Source: Phytophthora colocasiae (lineage: Eukaryota; Oomycota; Peronosporomycetes; Peronosporales; Peronosporaceae). From it: a DNA stretch of 64,000 bases. The stretch spans positions 620,001 to 684,000 of the forward strand of contig JAGKQI010000021.1 of assembly GCA_018806915.1 (NCBI GenBank). Reading direction: 5' to 3'. Below are positions 42,149 to 53,500 of the stretch, piece after piece. The position numbers and the translations under genes are program-made. Positions within the stretch are counted from its first letter, which is position 1, and each line of letters opens with the position of its first letter. Under the pieces are notes generated by a model. The model did not search any database. It saw only the letters and a program-made list of their open reading frames with translations, and was not told where the DNA came from.

Positions 42149-42784
42149 CCGAGCTGCTGCAGTAAAAGAGCAGCGCGGCTTGATGAAGGCTTATATCATA
42201 GAACGACGAGTAGAGAGAGAAATTAGTTGATTAACAGTTATCGGATTTCTCGTTTTGCTAACTGTGACTTAAGATATCAAAACTGGAAATCACTTGACCA
42301 TTACGAATATAGAACGACGAGTAGGCTACAGAGGTGTTCATGTATTAACCTAGACGTTATTGTCATTTAGCTACCCGTAGAATACATGTAGTTGTCGAGG
42401 GATGTTCCAGTTCCTGCAGTTTGCTTAAAGTTCGCATACATGAGTAGTATTGAGTACTGTCGGTTGCTTTTGGCCAACGACAACAAATTGCTGTTTCGTT
42501 CTGCGAGTTCCGCAGACCCAGTTAACTCTTCTGAGCGAACGTCCAAACCACTGATTGGATGTGAGCGCTGTTTAGTGCACTTGAAGTTTACGTAGATGAG
42601 CTCTGTAGCGATCTTCGGCTTGAACGCCGGTACGGTACGTGTACTGAGACCGGATTGAGCTTGGCTTGAATCAGCGTACAGGTCGTAGCTGGCAGCTACC
42701 ATGTGTACAGTCTTGGAAGTGAAGGCTGCGGTTTGATTTCTCGCCATGATTCATGTTGAAGCGAAGTGTGCAAAAGAGCATCTA
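42149..42784. other. Region right of the relic (one weak frame)
   Basis: The first 80 bases are C/D-type 3' flank. A minus-strand frame from ATG 42747 to 42367 (126 codons, MARNQTAAFTSKTVHMVAAS...) is open and of ordinary composition, but I do not recognise it and find no promoter motif. It may be chance. The TCATAGAACGACGAGTAG motif at about 42195 partly recurs at 42307 (AGAACGACGAGTAGGCTACAG). Confidence 0.3.
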
Positions 42785-44622
42785 CCGTAAAATGCGGATG
42801 GAGTGAGACAAGTGCATTGAGTGCGACATCAAGCGATTTGTAGGGGTGACACCTCCTCCAATATAAAAATTAAAAAAATCCTGAAAGATAGAATTAAGAA
42901 AAAACTTGTGCATTTTGAAAAACCTATTATGCGCTAACGATAGTATTCTCAACAGCTTCCAGTTGAAAAGTGCTGAAGACATCCTGTTCGTTACGGGGGC
43001 CAATAGGTATCAGATGAGCTTTTCTAAATCCGCTAATGATGGTAGCAGGCGTAATTTCAGCCCAAGCCTTCGCTACCATCAGCGACAACGTGCACGGCGG
43101 TCGCTTGCTGTCTTTGAAACGGATGATCGACATGATACTCAATATACAGCCTCCTACACGCAGACGTACATCAGAAAACCTAGCATTTTGCAGAGAAAGT
43201 ATACTGTACGTACTCGATAGCCGCCTTGAATGAGTGCATCACACTGACATCCATAGGCTGACTCAGCCCCGTAATTCCCGGAGGAAAGTACTCGACTTGT
43301 GTGTGGCAATGATCTTGCAGCTCATTCCTCACGCTAGCCATTTTGTGGACCTTAAGACTATCTAGAAGCAGCAATCTGCAGCCATCTAGATGTGGAACCC
43401 ACACCTTATTCACAAATTAAAAATTAGTAATAATAAAAATTAGATCGACAACCAAAACTTATTACCTCGTTAATCCATTTTTGCATTGTGTCGTGATCGG
43501 TCCATGCCTTCCGCTGGACTGTGTGAGCACAAGATGGATCGCCGAATGTTGCTGCTTCAACCTCCTTTGAGACGGGCCCTCCAGGAACGCCGGTAAATAC
43601 GATAAACGGCGGGAGCTTTTCTCCCGTTGCAGACGCACACAAAAACACCGTGCAGCGAGAGCCATTGATCGCTGTTCCCTGGACAACGTCAATATTTTTT
43701 GTACCTACATAATCCACTGTTAAACGGCCAGGACTATCGATACACACGCCGGTCTGGTCCATATTGAACAGGCTGGAGTACTTCTCCGTGTATGAAGACA
43801 GTTTTGAGAGGACACCTTCCAATTCCACAGTTGTGTTTACAGCACTTGCAAATGCATCTGCAACTTCCTAATACAATATTAGTTAAAATAAAATAAATAA
43901 AAATTTTAAATACGTACTTGCAGGTCTTCCCGTCGTTTTGTGCCACGGTGCGTAATACGTCGGACAGTGAGACGGTTGCGCTTTAAAAAGCGAGTCACCC
44001 ACGCTCTTAGTGCTCCAAAGCGGCGGGATAGAGCAAACGCTGGGTCAAACTTAGCAATTATAAGCATGATGCATTTTACAGTGACGCAGCGACTTTTTTC
44101 GCGTCGCATTGAATTGATCCAGTCGATTAATCTACAATAGAAAATAGATTAAGTTTTAATTTCAATGCGTTAATAACGTTCACAACTTACCGCGATTCCA
44201 GCTCTGGAAATCTAACATACTTCTTCTGCTGGGTTTGTACAGTGGTGTAGCATTTGTTAGGTGCTTTAGCCTTTGCGGTTGCTAACGTTTTTTTCTGAGC
44301 TTTCCAGCGATACACAGTTGACCTATGTACTTTGAAGTCTTTAGCAACGGCAACAGCTGATTTGGGCTTCAGCCGCGCAAGCTCCCTACAGTCACCACGT
44401 TCAGTTAGATACATAAGTAAAAGCATAGCGTTCCTAATAACTTACATGGAACTTCTTTCTGTTGCTGTTTTTTGGTTTCCGCATTGCGGAAAATTGCGCT
44501 CTGCCAGGATGGAAGTCGTGGCTGGCAATAGCCCGCACCAGCAATATAACCTCATAAGGTTTATTTATGTTTTGCTGTTTGCAGACCAATAAAATCTGTC
44601 TCACTCCATCCGCATTTTACGG
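42785..44622 (-). mobile_element. Second pogo-like DNA transposon
   Basis: 1838 bp with 26-bp perfect terminal inverted repeats beginning CCGTAAAATGCGGATGGAG, flanked by TA (42783-42784, 44623-44624). It encodes an intron-containing DDE_1 transposase on the minus strand. The repeat start (CCGTAAA) resembles that of the 28546-29412 element, but the rest differs. Confidence 0.88.
42927..44426 (-). CDS. pogo-like transposase (DDE_1), several introns
   Basis: Transposase of the second pogo-like element. Minus-strand exons appear as: 44426-44187 with helix-turn-helix (AVAKDFKVHRSTVYRWKAQ); 44109-43906 with a CENP-B-type DNA-binding segment (RFGALRAWVTRFLKRNRLTV); 43828 to about 43468 with the first catalytic block (LFNMDQTGVCID); 43413-43180 with the second and third (CRLLLLDSLKVHKM, GLSQPMDVSVMHSFK); and 43142-42927 with AWAEITPATIISGFRKAHLIP. 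One intron can be placed: GTAATAAG after WINE, ending AATAAG just before VWVPHLDG (about 43399-43467). Other boundaries, and whether a frame break exists, are not settled. The catalytic triad appears complete. Confidence 0.72.
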
Positions 44623-44624
44623 TA

Positions 44625-45026
44625 TGCACATAGAGCCTTTTGCTAGTTGCTACCCCTTCTCAATCATACATATTTGATTCCCTTCCATATCTGCTCACAA
44701 ATAATCCATCTACAGAGCACTTCAAATTTTTGCAAAATTCAGTACCTGTCTAATCACATTCAGATCTGGACAATCTTTTATGAGAATACAAGTACCGTAG
44801 TTCCCCATCACCTTTGTGCACTTTACTGAAGGAGATGCACACAGGATGATATGGACCTTCAGTTGCAACACAGCATGCTGAAAGCTCACGCTTGAGACCG
44901 TACCGCTCCCAGATTCCAGCATGAAGCCTTCAACCTACGGTACCAGTGCTGGTCGTGACTTGGAATCATGTTTGCCATTCTGCTTTTGGTCTCGTTCTGG
45001 TCAAGTCGATTCCGTCGCCAACCAAG
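44625..45026. other. Upstream region of gene E
   Basis: About 400 bp with no gene. The GCTCACTTTGGAATTT motif of A-D is absent; a diverged promoter could not be identified. Confidence 0.4.
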
Positions 45027-46477
45027 ATGCCGTTCTTCACCGTCGAGGACGCGAAAACGTCCTTTAACCTCTTCTGCTGCATGTATGGCATTGGCACGCT
45101 AGGTATGCCCGGTAACTTCTCACGAGCAGGTCCCGTCATCGCCATCATTGCTATGGCATTCATGGCCTTCGCCAATATCTACGCGTCCGTCAAGATGTCC
45201 CAAGTCATATTACTAGCCCCGAAATCTGTCAAGACATTCGGAGACTTAGGCGAGTGGAGCATGGGGTGGTGGGGTCGTTTCCTCTGTGTTGTCTCACAGA
45301 TGGGGTCATGTCTGCTCATTCCGTGTGTCTTTCTCGTACTCGGTGGATCGCTGCTTGATGGTCTCTTCCCGGAAGCCTTTAGTGCTACCGTGTGGATCAT
45401 CCTGATGGCTCTCATGGTGCTACCTGTGTGTCTGATTCCGACCCTCAAGGAAGGGGCCGGTGCCGCCTTTGCTGGTTGTATGGGCACCATTATCGCAGAT
45501 GTCATTGGTGTGGCGGTGGTCATGCATGGAATGCGTGGTCACCCTGCTGTGCCTTCTCCCGACATCAAAGTTTCGCAGGTACTAGGATGCTTTGGCAACC
45601 TTGCGCTGGCCTATGGTGCTGGTATCGTTATTCCAGACCTACAGCGCCAGCACAGCGATCCTTCACGTATGCCCCGCGTTGTTCTGGTCACAGTGAGTTT
45701 CATCTCGTGCCTGTTCCTGATCCTGGCCAGCACAGCGTATTCGTCGGTAGGCTGCCAGATTTCGGGCAACCTGCTTTTTACAATCTACCCGGATGCGAGC
45801 ACTGGAATGACTTCGTTGGGCTTCAAGCCAAGCTGGGGCGCGGTAGTGCTGGCCTACCTGTTCATGCAACTCCACATCACGATTGCGTTCTCAGTTTTGA
45901 TCAACCCGGCGTTCTACATCGCTGAGCGCTTGGCATTGGGTATGCACAAGAGACCCACTTCGGACGTGTTAATTACACTGAATCTGCAACGCCAGCTATC
46001 ACTCAGACTGACGCTCGTCGAAGCTCCAAAATGTCCTATGTGTCAGTGGCTGATAGCGAGCGTGAGTTTAAGGATGATCCGGAAGCTGAGGCGGCTGAGT
46101 ACCGTGGTGGAAAGAACACTCTCAAGTACATTGCGCTGCGTGTCGTCATCATTATTATCCTGGTGGTGCTGTCGATTATCTTCCAAGATCACTTTTCGGA
46201 TTTCGCTGACTTCGTGGGCGCCTCGTGTATCACAGTGAACTGCATCTTGCTACCGATCGTCTTTTACCTCTTGAAGGCGTGGAGGACCATCCCTATCTAC
46301 GAGAAGGCGGCTGCAATAATAGTGACTGTGGTGTGCTTTATCCTCGGCTGTTACGTGACTTACACGACTGGCAAGAGCCTGTTCAGCCCGACGGATTCCG
46401 ACACGGAATTCGCCTTCTGCGGTCCGGAGTACGAGAACAAGATCTACTACAACTACACCGCCGAACACGAGTCGTAA
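45027..46477 (+). pseudogene. AAAP-family permease E, one frameshift
   Basis: Second subfamily of permease in this cluster, together with F and G. It starts at ATG 45027 (MPFFTVEDAKTSFNLFCC) and reads through GTLGMPGNFSRAGPV and NLALAYGAGIVIPDLQRQHS to ERLALGMHKRP near 45955. The correct frame there shifts by one base and continues through TESATPAITQTDARRSS, MSYVSVADSERE, AEAAEYRGGKNTLKYI and the last three membrane segments to TAA 46475-46477. The shift lies in the hydrophilic loop. As it stands the product would lose three helices. With the indel ignored the protein would be about 483 residues. It could be a sequencing error. No intron. Followed 107 bases later by the seven-helix gene on the same strand. 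Confidence 0.85.
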
Positions 46478-46583
46478 GTGTTGTGTATCTTAGGCTCCTA
46501 CCTATAACTTTCATATGAATGTGCCCTTTTCCAGTTTTCTGTTGCTGTAGTTTCTCGATCTTGAATCTAAACCTGCTCATGTA

Positions 46584-48578
46584 ATGGGAGGGACATCACT
46601 TTTTCGTGTCGGGGACAACGTGGAGCTATGGCGTGTGCTACTGCATCTGAGTGTACTGGTTGTATGTCTGCTACTTTTCGAACGTGCACTCCATCTCCTC
46701 GAGCATCGCGCTGCCGTCTCCGTTAAGTACCAGCAGCTACTGAGCAAGGCGTATCGTGAACTTATGATCCTCGGACTCATCGGTCTTGGGTTAAAATTGG
46801 CCAAGGAAGTACCGAGCGTTAATGGTAACAGTGCTACCATGACGGCCTTCCAGGTCGCAGATCTGACCATTTTCATACTGGCATTAGCCCTCATCCTGCA
46901 GGCTGTTTGCATCTTCCTCGTGCTGCGAAAGCACAACGTTCAAGCAGACCGAGCCGAGTTACTTTCAACCGCAGACTTGGCGGAGACTGTGGCCTCCCCA
47001 GCTTTTAACTGGGAAGAAGGTGCTCAAGAGATGGTTCGATTGCGTTTGCTGCGTCACTTATTCCTCAGGCGGTTTGAGCTCCCAGAGCTCTTCCCTTTTG
47101 CCAAGTATCTTCGTCAGGCACAAAACAACCAGATCACACACATGACTGACGTGAGTGCTCCAATGTGGCTACTGCTACTCGTCGTGGCTTGGATGCTGGA
47201 GAGAATCACGGCAGCTTTAAATTATGGTGAACCAGCACTGACAGTGCGTCGTGGTCTTGTTCTGGTGTTGATTGGGTTCTCCTGGGCACTACTTCTACTG
47301 CACACTGCTGTGTTTGTTTACTTCCGCTCGTGCGTGAATCAATTACTGGAAGCTGGTGGTATATCAGCAGATCAAAACTCTTTGACGAGGCACTTGAGGA
47401 CCATCGCGCAGGAAGAAGCTCGAGCTTGGACGCAAGAGGACGCTGGAAATGCTCTTTTGGTTATGCAAAAGGTGCAAGAATGGCACGAGGCACCGAGAAG
47501 AGCAAACCTAAACAGCCGTCCCAGGAGCAATAAGTGCGATATCTACTCAGAGAAGATTCCAGTGATCGAAATTCGCTATTTTTCAAGAAACTCATGGCAC
47601 TTTACGGTGATGATGTTACTGATGCTCAATGGATTTTATCTTGCGTTAGTAGCGCAGTGTGTGGTGTACCAGCTCGGAGTCGTCTACGCCAACTTAGGAA
47701 TTCTGGAAGTGTTTGCGATCCCAATTCCGCTAGTCCTTAACACGTTCCTACTGCAGCCGCAGATATTCCGGAGTTTTGTCCTGGTGAGCAGTATATTTCG
47801 TGTAGATGGAGTCACGCTGAATGAAGTGGTGAATCACTTCCGAGAAATTGTAGAGCTACGGTCTGAATTTGCTGTCTTGTTATGGGAGAATATGCAAGCC
47901 AACAAAATATCCATACGTGAACTGCAGTCAGAACTACAAGCACGAGATTGGGATCATTCAGGTTCTATCGACGTGGAGAAGATGCGAGGCGTGTTGAAAG
48001 CATGCGGCTTGCATCTATCTAGCTTCAGATTCAACAGCGTCGCTAGGCTTTTGTTCGAGATCCAAGAAATGAAAATTGACTACTCCCAATTGCTTAAACT
48101 GGTGACGATAGCTCAAAGTGAAGAGCTAAACAACACGGAGCAGTCCGTATTGATCCACCACCACCCGCTACTTCGACTGAGTGCGCTAAGCGACGAGGGC
48201 GGAAATGGAAATAGCTTCATTTCTTGCGATAATTCCTACTTGCCACCGTCCCCTGTGCTGTCCACTTCAGTACCGCTTAGAGCAACTCCAGAAAACGTCA
48301 CCCGTGTCAACGAAGACACGGCAAGTGCTCGTTTCACCGTAGGCACTCCAATGCTACCCACACGTCCTCTGCTGAAGCGAAATGACAGCAAATTTCAAGG
48401 AATGAGTTCTCGAACGCTCTGCGACCTGTTCCACCTTGAAAACCCGCACGATATACAGGCATACCAGACAACACGCACACTCAATAAAAGGTTTTCTAAC
48501 GTCTACACAGTGGACAAATATTCAGGAGTAAGGTTGATTACATTTACGAAGGTACACCTAGGGATCTCAAAACTATGA
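46584..48578 (+). CDS. Predicted seven-helix membrane protein with EF-hand-like loop (MLO-like)
   Basis: 664 residues from ATG 46584, no intron needed. Hydrophobic segments near 15-33, 58-73, 88-114, 192-210, 223-247, 338-362 and 366-392 give a seven-helix plan. The first two segments, ELWRVLLHLSVLVVCLLLFE and YRELMILGLIGLGLKLA, resemble the opening of MLO-type membrane proteins. The C-terminal cytosolic part contains DWDHSGSIDVEK (455-466), an EF-hand calcium loop with the usual Asp/Ser ligands but Lys where position 12 is normally Glu, so calcium binding is uncertain. The last 130 residues are Ser/Thr/Pro-rich. The role is unknown. The gene stands alone among permeases, and its stop is 54 bases from the convergent 3' end of gene F. 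A GTAAGG near 48527 might be a splice donor for an alternative end. Confidence 0.75.
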   Translation: MGGTSLFRVGDNVELWRVLLHLSVLVVCLLLFERALHLLEHRAAVSVKYQQLLSKAYRELMILGLIGLGLKLAKEVPSVNGNSATMTAFQVADLTIFILALALILQAVCIFLVLRKHNVQADRAELLSTADLAETVASPAFNWEEGAQEMVRLRLLRHLFLRRFELPELFPFAKYLRQAQNNQITHMTDVSAPMWLLLLVVAWMLERITAALNYGEPALTVRRGLVLVLIGFSWALLLLHTAVFVYFRSCVNQLLEAGGISADQNSLTRHLRTIAQEEARAWTQEDAGNALLVMQKVQEWHEAPRRANLNSRPRSNKCDIYSEKIPVIEIRYFSRNSWHFTVMMLLMLNGFYLALVAQCVVYQLGVVYANLGILEVFAIPIPLVLNTFLLQPQIFRSFVLVSSIFRVDGVTLNEVVNHFREIVELRSEFAVLLWENMQANKISIRELQSELQARDWDHSGSIDVEKMRGVLKACGLHLSSFRFNSVARLLFEIQEMKIDYSQLLKLVTIAQSEELNNTEQSVLIHHHPLLRLSALSDEGGNGNSFISCDNSYLPPSPVLSTSVPLRATPENVTRVNEDTASARFTVGTPMLPTRPLLKRNDSKFQGMSSRTLCDLFHLENPHDIQAYQTTRTLNKRFSNVYTVDKYSGVRLITFTKVHLGISKL

Positions 48579-48992
48579 TACCCATACCAGGTATATCCGG
48601 CCATACCTAATGTGGTTCGTTTGCCTACAGAACTAATCGTACGCCTCCTGTACAGCTGTGTAATTGTAGTAAACTTCATCCTGGTAGTCCGGTGCGCAAA
48701 ATGGAAAGTTGACATCGCTCTCAGACGGCGCAAAAGCTCCTTGCCGGATAGATACGTCACATAGCAGCCCAAAACAAAACAGACAACGACCACGAGAAGC
48801 GCCGGCACTTTCTCGTAGATAGGAACCCGTTCCCAGCAGCGGTTCAGGTAAAATACAATTGGCAGAATGATGCAGCTCATGGTTATCGCCGACGAGCCCA
48901 CGAAATCGCTAAGGTCCGCGAAATGATCCTTTAACAGTACCGACGCCAAGACTTGAAGTGCAACAATGGCAATTCGTAGCACCACGTACTTG

Positions 48993-49293
48993 TGTCGCCG
49001 TGATTACGCCTGTGGATCAAGGCTTGAGCTGTGCAGCTTGGCCCAGCACGTGACGGGATACCAATCAGATGCCCCTGGTAAAGTTGTTGGACACTAGGCA
49101 CGCGGCATCTACAAGCTATTGGAGGCAAGGCACGCATCCCTCTCTCTATGTGGGCGCTGGCACGCGCCCAGGACTGCATTCGCGAGCACACGAAGGACAA
49201 GGCTGTAGGGAACAGGTTAGCGTGTGTTCGGCTACATTTTATCTGCTCATTAATAAACTTACCTGCTTGGTAACATCCCGGGTTACTGCGACA
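48993..49293 (+). repeat. 5' LTR of gypsy element 3
   Basis: 301 bp, TGTCGCCG...TGCGACA, apparently identical to 54064-54364. No standard TGG primer-binding site follows; the leader starts AAGCTAGC. Confidence 0.93.
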
Positions 49294-49474
49294 AAGCTAG
49301 CTTTGCGCTTGTCAAGCGTCGAGTTTGTTGATCTCGGAAGTCGCGGACTGTCCGGACGACAAGACATTAGCGTCGACTGAGGCCAAGAGTACCGAGCTAC
49401 GTCGACTACGTACGACCTTCTTAAGTGCGGAATCGCATTAAGTACGGTTGTTGCTAAGTACGAGCAACTTCAAC

Positions 49475-50392
49475 ATGTCGGGGACACGGTTCACTATGGA
49501 CGCTGATGGTGACGTGGACATGTCGATCCCCCAACCTATCTTCGAAGTTATCAAGCCTCCTGAGCTAAGAAGTTGGGAGCATGCTGCCCTAGTTGACTGG
49601 CATCGCGAATGGGAGCGCTACGTGGAGAAGGTTCGTCATCGCTGCGCTACGACGGGCGAGACATTTGACTATGTGGTGGCTACGGTCAAGGGTTCGGTGA
49701 ACTCTGATGTCCTCAAGACAATTGCTACCTACGTCCTGAAGAAGCCAGTTGAGACCGTGACGGATGCGGACATCTTGGCTGTGATAGAGTTGCGGTGTCG
49801 CACTCTGAAAAACAACTTTGTGCCAGATGTCGCGTCTTTGTTCCGTCAAAACCTGAAGATGGATCTATCCATCGATGACTGCGATGCTCGAGTTTTCCGC
49901 TATTACCAGGATTTCTCCAGGATCGTGGAGAACAATGGCCTTCAAGGACTGATAGGCGATGATGGCAAGGGAGGTGATGATTACAAGAGCCGCATGAAAG
50001 CCCGCTGTCGTCTATCGGTGGATAATCTCCAGCCTCCTGTCCTCAAGGCTCAGATCACAAGGCTCATCGACTTAGAGAGGCGGGATTGCAAAACTGATGA
50101 TGTTGCCCTCTTTGACCTGATACTGGAACATGCGAAAGTCCAACAGCGGTTCCACCGACTCTCTAAAGATTATGCTGGAAAGAGTGACGGCCCAAAAGCT
50201 AAGCCAGTTGGGCGAGCCCCAAAGGCGGGACCGGCCAAGGGCGCTCCAGCCACTCCTGCTCCAGCACCAGCCGCCACCACCCCCGGACACGATGGACGAG
50301 GGCGCCGTGAGGGTCGACCGGCCCGTTCCCCGCCTGCGGAGGGATGTCTGGTGTGTAAGAGGGGTTCTCACTGGATGAACGACTGCCCCTAA
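49475..50392 (+). CDS. Gypsy element 3 Gag
   Basis: Capsid/nucleocapsid protein of the element, 305 residues from ATG 49475 (MSGTRFTMDADGDVDMSIPQ); the frame is open nine codons further upstream. The central part is related to the Gag of element 4 (ELRSWEHAALVDWHREWERY beside LDGWSQGALVNWKKQREQYE). A CCHC knuckle (CLVCKRGSHWMNDC) ends the frame, and TAA follows at once. In element 4 the knuckle continues directly into protease, so the stop here may reflect a one-base change in the CCCC run. The downstream 110 bases read in another frame (NATTEQRREALKKYRASKE). Confidence 0.87.
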   Translation: MSGTRFTMDADGDVDMSIPQPIFEVIKPPELRSWEHAALVDWHREWERYVEKVRHRCATTGETFDYVVATVKGSVNSDVLKTIATYVLKKPVETVTDADILAVIELRCRTLKNNFVPDVASLFRQNLKMDLSIDDCDARVFRYYQDFSRIVENNGLQGLIGDDGKGGDDYKSRMKARCRLSVDNLQPPVLKAQITRLIDLERRDCKTDDVALFDLILEHAKVQQRFHRLSKDYAGKSDGPKAKPVGRAPKAGPAKGAPATPAPAPAATTPGHDGRGRREGRPARSPPAEGCLVCKRGSHWMNDCP

Positions 50393-50502
50393 TGCAACAA
50401 CTGAGCAAAGGAGGGAAGCGCTGAAAAAGTATCGAGCCTCTAAAGAGAGCGGTTCTCTTCTCCAAGGCAGTCCAATCAAGTGGTACCAAGAACACGGTAC
50501 GT

Positions 50503-53500
50503 GTGAACGGGCTTCTGGAATTACTATATATACCAGACTCAGGGGCTGACCAGAGCATAATTCCTCGAGGATTCGCAAGTTCGCTACTAGCGGTTCAGCC
50601 CAGCACCGAGTTACGTCATCTCACGCGCCCGGTCGATGCGGTTCTCGCCGACGGAAGTGTACGAGTGTGCCAAGATGAAGTCACATTGGACCTTGAGCTC
50701 GTGACGATTGCAGGCCCTGTTCACCTTCGTGAAGTCCCATGTCTAGTAATGGATGGTGATGGAGATGAATTTTTGTTGGGCAAGGACGCGCTAAAGCGTC
50801 TAGGCATTGACGTTGAACAGTCTTTAGCTCTACTTGCGGGGTCTACACTACTGATTGATGATGAAGATGAGTTCCCCGTGGGTGGAGAGTTACCCGATCC
50901 GGAGCGGCCACCACTGCCAATCACGTCGCTGGAGGATCTGCTCGAGCGAGCTGTCAAAAATGGGCTGCCGCCTGAACATGTCAAAGTTGTGCGGGGCTTA
51001 CTGGAGACCTTCCCTGAGATTTGGCGTGAGGCTGTCGGAGCCGGTCCGCCTGCAGCGGTGTCGCCATTACAAGTCACATTGCAGAAGGATGCGAAGCCAT
51101 ACCGCAGTCCTCCGCGCAAATACGCACCTCTTCAGGCTGAATTTATTCGCGAATACGTGAAGTCGTTGGTCGCTGATGGCCTGGTCGAACCAAATGATAA
51201 TGCTCACTGGGCTTGTGCAGTGGTTCCGGTCCGTAAGCCTGGTTCACGTGACAAGTTCCGCCTTACTATTGATTACCGACCAGTAAATCGCGTCACGATC
51301 CCGATTGCCGGGGCCATGTCCACTGCCGCTTCACTAGCAGAGTCTATTTCAGGCAAAAAAGCGTTTGGCAGGTTTGATCTCACGAAAGGTTTTTGGCAAC
51401 TCCCGCTCCATGAAGACAGCCAAGAATTTTTTTCTTTCATTACACCCGATGGTGTTTTCACCCCTACGCGAGTCCCCCAGGGTGCAACAGACAGCGCGTT
51501 GCATTTCCAGGCTCAGATGCAGAGTGTGCTGGCGCCCCTCATTCCCCATTCTGCCCTGGTATGGGTGGATGATGTGATTCTCTTCGCGCCCACAGTGAGT
51601 GAATTTGTCTCGGTGCTCGAGAATTTTTCAGCTCGTCCGCGCTGCCAATCTGAAGCTTAATCTGGCTAAGAGTTCGCTGTTCGAGTTGGAGGTTTTGTGG
51701 TGTGGTCGTTTAATCTCTGCACATGGTGTACGTCACGACCCGAGTCGACTGGATGCATTGACCAGCCTTCCTGTCCCCACCACTGTGGCAGACTTGCAGC
51801 GGTTCATTTTCGCTAGCAATTGGCTTCATGAATCTCTCCCAGATTACGCGCGGGTTATCGCTCCACTCCACGCTAAGCTCGAGAGCGAAAAGAAGCGTAT
51901 CGGGAAACGCAACAAACATGCACTCTCCGTTGCCACTCAATGGACGGAATCGGAGCGTGCTGCTTACGCGGCTGTGATTTCCCTCATTAAGGACTCGGCT
52001 TTGATGGTGCACCCTGACCACGATGCGGAACTGTGTGTGTTCACTGATGCATCACTTGCGGGTTTCAGTATCGTTGTCACTCAGGTGAAGCGCTGGTTAC
52101 CTGGAGTCACCGTCGACAAACAACATCACGAGATGATTATTTGCAAGGGTGGTTTGTTTAAACACTCTCAATTGAATTGGACCGTTGTCGAGAGGGAGGC
52201 CTTTCCCATTGCGAAGGCTTGTGATGACCTGGAATACCTGCTCCTCCGTCCCCGTGGATTCCGACTATTTTGCGATCATGCAAACCTTGTGTATATCTTC
52301 GCCCCGCACATGGAACTTAAGAAGCACGTGCGCGATCGGCTCCAGCGGTGGGCGATGCGCCTCTGCGGCATGCCTTACCGCATCGAACATATCTCGGGTG
52401 ATGTGAACCTGTGGGCCGACATCATCTCACGATGGCATTCTCACAACCGGGACACTATCAACATGGCCGCCGTGCAAACTCGAGGCCACCATGTTGCCCC
52501 AGTGGAGTCCCTCTCGCCGCTTCGCCCCCTCGCTGACGATCGATTTGTTTTTCCAACTCTGGATCACGTCCGCACTGCACAGGGACTGGCGCAACGCGAA
52601 CGATCCAAATTGCGAGTCGATTTTGAAGAGGAGGATGGTGTATTGAAGGTCACTCGGCGCCCGTGGATTCCCAACGCCGCGAAGGATCTCCTCGCACGAA
52701 TTTTTATCGTCGCACATTGCGGTAGCCAAGGCCACCGTGGTCAAGATGCGATGATTTCCACTATTGACCGCAAGTTCTACATCTCGCAGCTTGTTGACAA
52801 GGTTGCCAAGTTCGTGCGTGACTGCTTGCTGTGCAAGCATGTGAAGGGACCTCGTCTTCTTCCTCGTCCATACGGGCCACTACTAACTGCCACAAGGCGA
52901 AACGAGGCCGTCCACTGGGATTACCTGTACCTCGGCGCCGGGTATGGAGATACGGCATACCTCCTGGTGATCAAAGATGGATTATCACACTTCTGCGAGC
53001 TCGTACCATGTGCAACACCAACGTCGTTCGTTGCGGCCGAAGCCCTTGCAATGTGGTGTGCCCGGTTTGGTATTCCAGAAACACTGCTATCAGACCAAGG
53101 CAGCCATTTTCGGAATGAAATGATGAAGCATTTGTGTGCACGCCTGAAGGTTGAGCAAGTGTTTTCACCGGTCTACATGCCATGGCTAAACGGTACTATA
53201 GAAAGGCTCAACAGAGATGTCCTACAAGTGGTGCGAGTACTGCTGATGGAGTACGCGATCGACCAGCATGAGTGGCCGTACTTGTTGCCCGCACTGCAAG
53301 CCAACCTCAATCATACTCCAGTTCAGTCGCTGCATGGACACTCCCCAGTCGAGCTCTTCACGGGTCTTCCGCCCTCGACGCCGCTAGACGTGATAGCAGG
53401 GCACCCTGGTGACGCTGAGGCAATGCAAATTGACGTCGATCGGGCTGGGGAATATCTCGTGCGTCTCCGGAACTCGCTGTTCGAAATGCACAAAGAAGTC

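Noticed and set aside
50392..50503. Programmed frameshift between gag and pol of gypsy 3
   Set aside because: Element 4 of the same lineage has the knuckle continuous with protease, and two shifts would be needed here, so decay or sequence error is more likely.
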